Shown here: positions 6,801-10,245 of the stretch, piece by piece | Numbering within the stretch: position 1 is the first letter of the stretch | Layout of the letters: every line of letters starts with the position of its first letter | Source: Nitrospirota bacterium | GTDB taxonomy: Bacteria; Nitrospirota; Thermodesulfovibrionia; Thermodesulfovibrionales; UBA6898 | Assembly (NCBI GenBank): GCA_021787505.1 | Contig: JAJYLU010000028.1 | Location: forward strand, 1 to 10,245 | DNA length: 10,245 bases | Reading direction: 5' to 3' | Made by a program: the position numbers and the translations under genes | The notes under the pieces: model-generated | What the model saw: the letters and a program-made list of their open reading frames with translations, nothing else | What the model was told of the DNA's origin: nothing | Databases searched by the model: none

Positions 6801-8258
6801 AATCCGCTGCTCTATGTGGTGTACATAGGAAATTTTTCCTGCGGCCCTGACTCTTTCATCATCAAGTTTTTTGAGGAAGAGATGTCCGGGAAGCCCTACC
6901 TTCACCTTGAAATCGACGCCCATAGCGCCGACGCAGGGGCGATCACGAGATGCGAGGCCTTTCTTGACAGCGTCGGGAACCACGGAGTCAGGCGTCCTGA
7001 GCCGGAAAAAAGTGCGAAGTCAGGAGTAAGGAGTGAAGAGTTAAGAAATGAAAACACCTCACGTCTCGCGTCTTACTCCAAACGGACTGTTTATATCCCG
7101 CACATGTCCGACCATGCATTTGCCCTGGCAGCAGCCTTTGAATACTGCGGTGCGGATGCAGAGGTACTTCCCCAATCTACGAAAGAGGCGGTCGATCTCG
7201 GGAAGAAGTTTGTCTCCGGGAAAGAGTGTTACCCTTGCGCAGTGACCACCGGCGATATGGTGAGAAAGATCCAGGAACGCGGGTTTGTACCGTCCAAATC
7301 GGCTTTTTTCATGCCCTCGGGTTCGGGGCCGTGCAGGTTCGGGCAGTATAATGTATTCCACCGTCTGGTGATAAGGGAACTCGGATACGAGGACATCCCG
7401 GTGCTGTCCCCGAACCAGGACGAGAACTTCTACGAACACCTTGGAGTCATCGGCGGTGATTTCGCGATGAGGTCCTGGCAGGGCATTATCGCGATAGAAC
7501 TGCTCACCAAGTTCCTCCACGAAACGAGGCCCTATGAAGTTGACAAAGGCTCTTCGCATGCCCTTTACGAAGAGTATCTGCGCAAGGCATGTAAATCGAT
7601 AAAAGGCGCCGATGGGAATATCGAGAGCCTCCTCAGAAAGGCGCGGTCCGATTTCGAACACGTGCGTACAATCAAGGCCCCGAAGCCGCTGATCGGCATA
7701 GTCGGCGAAATATTCGTGAGATCCAACAGGTTCTCTAACGAGGACCTGGTCAGAAAGGTCGAGGCGCTGGGCGGAGAGGCATATCTGTCCCCTGTGGAAG
7801 AGTGGATATCCTATGTCAACCACATGGCATTTCGTAAGGTCTTGATAAAAAAAGATTGGTCTGGTATGATTAAACTTCTGCTGAAGACGTTCTTCCAGAA
7901 GAGGATCGAGCGCGGATTCGGCAAGAATTTTGAAGGGTTCTTGCGGAACCTTCATGAACCCGGCTCGAAGGAGTTGCTGGCAAAAGCGGGTCCTTATCTC
8001 CACTCCTCATTTGAAGGAGAGGCGATCCTCAGCATCGGCAAGAGCATCGACCTTATCACAAGAGGGGCGTCAGGCATCATCAATGCGATGCCGTTCGGCT
8101 GCATGCCGGGCACGATCGTAAGCGGGCTGATGCGGGGAGTCGGCACAGACTTCGGCATCCCGTGCCTGAGTCTCCCTTATGACGGGACAGAATCGTTGAC
8201 AACGGAAATTCAGCTTGAGGCGTTCATAGACCAGGCGAAGGAGTTTAAGAGAAGATAA
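3882..8258 (+). CDS. Giant acyl-CoA dehydratase activase-related protein: two BadF/HgdC ATPase modules + DUF2229 + HgdB-like region
   Basis: A 1458-residue fusion. Modules 1 (about 1-260) and 2 (about 328-582) are ASKHA-fold ATPases of the BadF/BadG/BcrA/BcrD activase family. They start GLDAGSVSVKLVV and GIDIGSISTNLAV and carry the adenine-site GGEDSKL/GGQDSKY. Each has both Cys of the interface [4Fe-4S] cluster known in HgdC: C126/C165 (VCAAGTGSFL, RCSVF) and C453/C493 (ACAAGTGSFL, RCTVF). So two modules in one chain could build a complete cluster. A Cys-rich segment follows (C644, C647, C651, C671). DUF2229 occupies about 726-1042 (GIPYVFYFHDFLPFW, LSETCFPVKTAHGH, RAYNSFDKGMN). The HgdB-like part is 1067-1458 (GKECYPC with C1116/C1119; FGCMPG with C1407). 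By family, ATP hydrolysis drives low-potential electron transfer to a dehydratase or double-cubane-type cluster; the true substrate is unknown. Four in-frame repeat inserts sit in the linkers. There is no Shine-Dalgarno before the ATG. Confidence 0.9.
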   Translation: MNFIGLDAGSVSVKLVVLDNGGNRLHSVYQRHKGQPLAVALQLLKEVLGVKPADHFSLSLTGSAGRLIGSVLGLEPVNEVVAYAYATRRLYPRIQTIIELGGEDSKLIMLGEGSGAAKDFSMNSVCAAGTGSFLDQQAERLRLSIEEFSELCLKSKNPPRIAGRCSVFAKSDMIHLQQIASPVEDIVAGLCFAVARNFKGSIARGREIKSPVSFQGGVAANAGMVRAFREIFGLDELFVPEEHALMGAFGAVMKNLDSGAKQTFDLKKLEDFINSARPAEKGHRPLIVAGDDFSERHLKDRKELCVMSNECKDNNSSLITDHSSRSRAYLGIDIGSISTNLAVIDEDCRLLAKRYLMTAGRPIEAVKQGLEEICWEIGDRVEIVGVGTTGSGRYMIADYVGADIVKNEITAQATAAAFIDKGVDTIFEIGGQDSKYISLKDGVIADFEMNKACAAGTGSFLEEQAEKLSIPIKLEFQKLALKSGNPCRLGERCTVFMENSLMANLQRGAGREDLLAGLAYSIVQNYINRVVGKRPIGRKIFFQGGVAFNKSVVAAFEKYLGTEITVPPNHDVTGAIGMALIAKKQREDGESGIRGQQKKERSEESGVRSEKRDPSHLTPHSSPVTSFKGFELSKRPYEISSFECKGCPNVCEINRVKVEGEKGYLFYGGRCEKYDVKKNRQENNLPDLFAFREDLLWRAHLTYSKKSGVGRGEVTSPVRSQEKGGQSRPKIGIPYVFYFHDFLPFWSTLLWELGFEVEVSGKTDRKIVDLGLESVLSETCFPVKTAHGHIKHLIDNGVDTIFMPSFVNLNLPDDTFERGFACPYTQTIPYSARVAFKNGKFLTPVIDLSRGDEFIKKELKKVFRAFGVRASAISRAYDIARGAQEAFLTEIRDEGKRLLSALKERTVVIVGRAYNSFDKGMNLNIPRKLADLGVMAVPMDFLPMEPSSIDRDWPNMYWRAGQRILSAARLARANPLLYVVYIGNFSCGPDSFIIKFFEEEMSGKPYLHLEIDAHSADAGAITRCEAFLDSVGNHGVRRPEPEKSAKSGVRSEELRNENTSRLASYSKRTVYIPHMSDHAFALAAAFEYCGADAEVLPQSTKEAVDLGKKFVSGKECYPCAVTTGDMVRKIQERGFVPSKSAFFMPSGSGPCRFGQYNVFHRLVIRELGYEDIPVLSPNQDENFYEHLGVIGGDFAMRSWQGIIAIELLTKFLHETRPYEVDKGSSHALYEEYLRKACKSIKGADGNIESLLRKARSDFEHVRTIKAPKPLIGIVGEIFVRSNRFSNEDLVRKVEALGGEAYLSPVEEWISYVNHMAFRKVLIKKDWSGMIKLLLKTFFQKRIERGFGKNFEGFLRNLHEPGSKELLAKAGPYLHSSFEGEAILSIGKSIDLITRGASGIINAMPFGCMPGTIVSGLMRGVGTDFGIPCLSLPYDGTESLTTEIQLEAFIDQAKEFKRR
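4788..4860. repeat. In-frame insert 1 (between the two activase modules)
   Basis: A quasi-palindrome coding for a low-complexity linker (about residues 303-327). AGTAATGAGT (4803-4812) faces ACTCATCACT (4825-4834), a 9/10 match to its inverse. Reiterated ATCACT/ATCACTCGTCAC units follow. The composition and repeat style differ from the flanking domain-coding DNA. Confidence 0.75.
5647..5756. repeat. In-frame insert 2 (second activase to Cys-rich segment)
   Basis: The left half is made of GAGTCAGG / GGAGTGAGGAGTCAGGAGTC units. The right half is made of CCTCACACC, CCTCACTCATCACC and CGTCAC units. GAGTGAGG (5684-5691) and CCTCACTC (5736-5743) form a perfect 8-bp inverted pair. The encoded linker (about 587-625) reads GESGIRGQ..., ERSEESGVRSE, SHLTPHSSPVT, plainly a translated repeat rather than a folded domain. 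It holds an A8 run at 5671-5678. Confidence 0.8.
5991..6050. repeat. In-frame insert 3 (Cys-rich segment to DUF2229), with a strong palindrome
   Basis: GTCAGGAG, shared with inserts 2 and 4, is followed by GGGCGAGGT (6014-6022), one G, then ACCTCGCCC (6024-6032), a perfect 9-bp dyad. CCGTACGG, an 8-bp palindrome (6031-6038), comes next. The encoded linker is about residues 704-723 (SKKSGVGRGEVTSPVRSQEK). The palindrome differs from the GAGTGAGG/CCTCACTC pairing of the other inserts, so this may be a composite. Confidence 0.7.
7011..7079. repeat. In-frame insert 4 (DUF2229 to HgdB-like region)
   Basis: GTCAGGAGTAAGGAGTG on the left and CACCTCAC...CTTACTCC on the right. GGAGTAAG (7023-7030) and CTTACTCC (7072-7079) form a perfect 8-bp inverted repeat. 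It encodes the linker at about 1044-1066 (SAKSGVRSEELRNENTSRLASYSK). Confidence 0.75.
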
Positions 8259-8297
8259 GTCAGATAAGGCTTATAGGACCTATTCGAATCGATTAAG

Positions 8298-8304
8298 AAG
8301 GAGG
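8298..8304 (+). promoter_or_regulatory. Strong Shine-Dalgarno AAGGAGG before the small ribosomal protein
   Basis: AAGGAGG sits 7 nt before the GTG at 8312. It selects this GTG over the internal ATG at 8345. Confidence 0.85.
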
Positions 8305-8311
8305 TGAGTCT

Positions 8312-8410
8312 GTGGGGAGCGTTGTTAAATGGCGTAAGAAGAAAATGAGCAAGCACAAGCACAAGAAACTGCTCAGAAAGACCAAACATCAAAGAAGAAG
8401 GAATAACTAG
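8312..8410 (+). CDS. AURKAIP1/COX24-domain small basic ribosomal protein (bS22/mS38-like), 32 aa
   Basis: Thirty-two residues from a GTG start: MGSVVKWRKKKMSKHKHKK, then LLRKTKHQRRRNN. This is nearly the whole family pattern (MGSV-KxRxKxMxKxKxxKLLxxTxxQRR). Members match the C-terminal domain of mitochondrial mS38 (AURKAIP1/Cox24) and mycobacterial bS22, which binds near the decoding centre of the small ribosomal subunit. More than half of the residues are Lys, Arg or His, as expected for an rRNA-embedded peptide. It starts 53 nt after the activase stop and has its own strong Shine-Dalgarno. It may share the activase transcript, as no clear promoter is seen between them. A weak AGGT/ACCT stem and T5 tract at 8410-8425 could end transcription. 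Such genes are often missed because of their length. Confidence 0.88.
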   Translation: MGSVVKWRKKKMSKHKHKKLLRKTKHQRRRNN

Positions 8411-8447
8411 GTTGCAGACCTTTTTCATTACATATTATGCCGGATTC

Positions 8448-8471
8448 ATCAGGATACCCTCTTATCCTGAT
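8448..8471. terminator. Perfect 9-bp hairpin between convergent genes
   Basis: ATCAGGATA (8448-8456), loop CCCTCT, TATCCTGAT (8463-8471). It lies between the plus-strand ribosomal protein and the minus-strand amidase-like gene and overlaps the latter's stop codon by one base. No T-tract follows on either strand, so termination or 3'-end protection is inferred from position. Confidence 0.5.
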
Positions 8472-9208
8472 TACGGCGCATCTGTGCCGAACCGGCTTAC
8501 CCGTATCCCGGCAAAAGGCATTGTCTGCAGGTAATCAGGGAAAGAGACCTTTTTGACTTTTCCGCCCCCTCCCTTTATCCCGCTTGCATGGATCAGATAG
8601 ACGCCGTCCTTCTCTCTCTTAAGGATCCCGATATGTCCGATGGTAATCCCTTCGGCTATCCTGGCGGGCGTGTTTACAAAAAAAACAATGTCGCCGCTCC
8701 TGAAAAGGTCGTTCCCTTTCGCCACGGCCCCGGCCGGCACAAATAAGACCGGCTTCCCCGCCGGTGTCGTAAACGTACTGATCTTACCCAATTCCGAAGT
8801 TACTTCCGTCCCCCACTTCCCGCTTTCAAGCATATCCTCGCCATATTGAAACCGGTCATCATAGTTCATGACTTCCCCATGTTCAACCTTCCCGTGATGC
8901 ATGAATCTCATGCTGAGCGCCACCTCCCGCGCATCATCCGGGTCCCTGCTCATGGCCAGTTCGACCGCCCTGAATGTAAGATACATGCAGTCTACCCTTT
9001 CGTCCGCGACGATCACCTCTCTTCTCACATATTCCCCGAGGGGGTCGGTATCATAGGGAGTGCCGATGAATTTTTCGGCCCAGAAAGCGATCCGTTCTCC
9101 TACAGGCATCACTGCCGCCTGCCTTTGAAAGGCCGCGATGTCGCCGTCTGGAAAAAAGGCGGAGGCGAAAGCGGGAACAAAGACCAGGACGATAAATAAC
9201 ATCCTCAT
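8471..9208 (-). CDS. Exported DUF1460 (N-acetylmuramoyl-L-alanine amidase-like, NlpC/P60 fold) protein
   Basis: A 245-residue exported protein. The signal peptide MRMLFIVLVFVPAFASA is cut before FFPDGD. The mature part fits DUF1460, whose solved members have an NlpC/P60-type cysteine peptidase fold. Cys74 in RVDCMYLTFRAVELA is the likely nucleophile. His192 in TIGHIGIL and His207 in LIHASG fill the rest of the site, in the family order. RSGDIVFF and a C-terminal IKGGGGKVKKVSFPDYL also match the family. It probably acts on peptidoglycan peptides in the periplasm; the substrate is not proven. Start: the ATG at 9208 lies just before the hydrophobic segment and 6 nt after a TATAAT. The longer frame from 9265 would put polar residues and a promoter ahead of the signal peptide. 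An ATG at 9202 is also possible. It is convergent with the ribosomal protein gene and divergent from the MetE-like gene. Confidence 0.82.
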   Translation of the reverse strand: MRMLFIVLVFVPAFASAFFPDGDIAAFQRQAAVMPVGERIAFWAEKFIGTPYDTDPLGEYVRREVIVADERVDCMYLTFRAVELAMSRDPDDAREVALSMRFMHHGKVEHGEVMNYDDRFQYGEDMLESGKWGTEVTSELGKISTFTTPAGKPVLFVPAGAVAKGNDLFRSGDIVFFVNTPARIAEGITIGHIGILKREKDGVYLIHASGIKGGGGKVKKVSFPDYLQTMPFAGIRVSRFGTDAP

Positions 9209-9214
9209 TTTACT

Positions 9215-9244
9215 ATTATACTCACAAGAAAAATTTTGAAACAA
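9215..9244 (-). promoter_or_regulatory. Promoter of the DUF1460 gene, leaderless spacing
   Basis: On the minus strand TTGTTT (9244-9239), 18 bp, TATAAT (9220-9215), then 6 nt to the ATG at 9208. Transcription should begin on or beside the start codon. There is no Shine-Dalgarno. Confidence 0.6.
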
Positions 9245-9265
9245 TCCCGGTGAATAGGGTATCAT
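9236..9265 (+). promoter_or_regulatory. Promoter of the MetE-like gene, leaderless spacing
   Basis: TTGAAA (9236-9241), 18 bp, TATCAT (9260-9265), then 6 nt to the GTG at 9272. Both boxes match 5 of 6 consensus bases. The -35 overlaps the -35 of the divergent promoter by three bases, so the two polymerases should compete. Confidence 0.6.
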
Positions 9266-9271
9266 TCATAG

Positions 9272-10245
9272 GTGATAAAACCTTTTTCGACAACGGGGAT
9301 AGGCAGCCTGCCCCATCTCGACGCCGGAGAGGCCTGCAGACTGGTACTCGACATCTTCGATATCCCGTTCTGGCCACAACTCCCAAGGGTATCGTTCAAA
9401 GAGTTCATGGTTCCCCAGTATTCCGAGGGCATGCCTTTCTTCAGGATCGACGCTGAAAGGCAGGCGGTATGGGTTGAAAAAAACGGCTCTGACGAGCTCG
9501 AGAGGTTCTATGAAGGCTGGAGAGAAGAATGCAGGATCGCAATATCCGAGGACTACGCGAAGGGCCTCCACACCTTCCTCCGCCTCGTCAAAAGCAAGAA
9601 ATTCGACTTTCTGAAGGGCCATGTGACCGGGCCCCTTACTTTTTCACTCGGGCTGAAGGACGCCGGCGGAAAGCCAATCTATTTCGACGAGGAGTTCCGG
9701 GAAATCTCTCTCATGCTCCTGAAGGCCAAGACACGCTGGCAGATCGACGCGCTGAAGCCCTCTGCCGGCAAGATAATCATATTTATTGATGAGCCGATCC
9801 TATCCGCACTCGGGAGCTCGGCCTATCTCGGCGTCAGCCAGGAAGAAAGTCTCAGAATGTTAAGAGAAATGACCGGCACGATACAGAAGGAAGGCGGCCT
9901 TGCGGGTATTCACTGCTGCGGAAACGCGGACTGGCCGCTTGTAATCAAAAGCGGCGCCGACATAGTCAACTTCGACGCGTACGATTACGTAGACACCATA
10001 TCGCTCTACCCCGCGGAATTCAGGGACTTTCTCGAAAAAGGCGGTCTTCTCGCGTGGGGGATCGTACCTACGTCGGACGCAATCGTGAACGAAAGCCCGG
10101 AATCGGTGAAAAGGAGGTTCCATGCCGGACTCGAAATGCTTTCGCGACATGTATCGGACAGGCTTCTTCTTTCGCAGATACTGCTCACCCCTTCGTGCGG
10201 TACCGGGTCAAGGACGATAGAGGAGACACTCAAGGTCTTTCAAAT
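9272..10245 (+). CDS. MetE-like (cobalamin-independent methionine synthase C-domain / UROD fold) methyltransferase, cut by window end
   Basis: The first 324 codons of a zinc thiol-methyltransferase of the MetE/UROD superfamily. The start (M)IKPFSTTGIGSLPHLDAGEA is typical of short stand-alone MetE-like proteins that lack the MetE N-terminal domain, and a TAG stop lies directly before the GTG. Likely zinc ligands in MetE order are His214 and Cys216 (GIHCCGN), Asp235 (VNFDAYDY, where MetE has Glu) and Cys309 (LTPSCGTGSR). FIDEPILSALGSS matches the family DEP motif. Methionine synthesis or another corrinoid/thiol methyl transfer is plausible; the methyl donor cannot be told, since the folate-binding half is absent. 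The C-terminus, with probably only a few tens of residues, lies beyond the window. It is divergent from the DUF1460 gene, with 63 bp between them. Confidence 0.85.
   Translation, partial: MIKPFSTTGIGSLPHLDAGEACRLVLDIFDIPFWPQLPRVSFKEFMVPQYSEGMPFFRIDAERQAVWVEKNGSDELERFYEGWREECRIAISEDYAKGLHTFLRLVKSKKFDFLKGHVTGPLTFSLGLKDAGGKPIYFDEEFREISLMLLKAKTRWQIDALKPSAGKIIIFIDEPILSALGSSAYLGVSQEESLRMLREMTGTIQKEGGLAGIHCCGNADWPLVIKSGADIVNFDAYDYVDTISLYPAEFRDFLEKGGLLAWGIVPTSDAIVNESPESVKRRFHAGLEMLSRHVSDRLLLSQILLTPSCGTGSRTIEETLKVFQ

Noticed and set aside
4788-7079. The four inserts as a CRISPR array or coding tandem-repeat domain
   Set aside because: They are far apart (hundreds of bases), unequal, quasi-palindromic and lack uniform spacers. 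The encoded peptides are not similar folded repeats.
8345-8410. ATG at 8345 as the start of the small ribosomal protein
   Set aside because: It would remove the conserved GSVVKWRKKK segment, and the AAGGAGG is placed for the GTG at 8312.
8471-9265. 264-codon form of the DUF1460 protein from 9265
   Set aside because: The extra 19 residues precede a clean signal peptide and would be encoded by the promoter boxes at 9215-9244.
9266-9622. Antisense frames over the MetE-like gene (also 9860-10150 and 10006-10233)
   Set aside because: They overlap a well-recognised coding frame and show no family features.

Overview
The window looks like a chromosomal segment from an anaerobic, Gram-negative-type bacterium. 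The best guess is Nitrospirota (Thermodesulfovibrio-like) or a deltaproteobacterial lineage. That guess rests on four things: a giant oxygen-sensitive-type activase/dehydratase fusion, a sigma54-type pilin promoter, a short AURKAIP1/COX24 ribosomal protein, and a short MetE-like protein. No marker gene is present, so the taxonomic assignment is an inference.

Left part (1-3480, all minus strand): a cell-surface block. It holds the 5' part of an ABC-2 polysaccharide-export permease (1-600), which seems to start at AUA behind a good Shine-Dalgarno. Next come a DUF2723 membrane glycosyltransferase-like protein (719-2686) and a type IV prepilin (2783-3382) with its own terminator. The pilin carries a dockerin/EF-hand-like calcium loop. 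A sigma54 -24/-12 promoter lies 112 bp upstream of its start codon. About 100 bp further upstream are a dyad and two direct repeats that could be the activator site.

Middle (3383-3881): about 500 bp without a convincing protein gene. It holds the pilin regulatory region, a degenerate paired-stem-loop intergenic repeat, a hairpin, and the promoter region of the next gene.

Centre (3882-8258, plus strand): one 1458-residue protein with two BadF/HgdC-type ATPase activase modules, a Cys-rich segment, a DUF2229 region and an HgdB-like dehydratase/electron-acceptor region. Four short inserts, most of them quasi-palindromic and GAGTCAGGAG-rich, interrupt the gene in frame. Each falls at a boundary between modules. 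This is the most unusual signal in the window. A 32-residue basic ribosomal protein of the AURKAIP1/COX24 (bS22/mS38) type follows at 8312-8410.

Right part (8411-10245): an exported DUF1460 amidase/peptidase-like protein on the minus strand (8471-9208) and a divergent, truncated MetE-like zinc methyltransferase (9272 to the window end). Their divergent promoters share overlapping -35 boxes. Both -10 boxes lie 6 nt from the start codons, which predicts leaderless mRNAs. The activase gene has the same arrangement with 5 nt.
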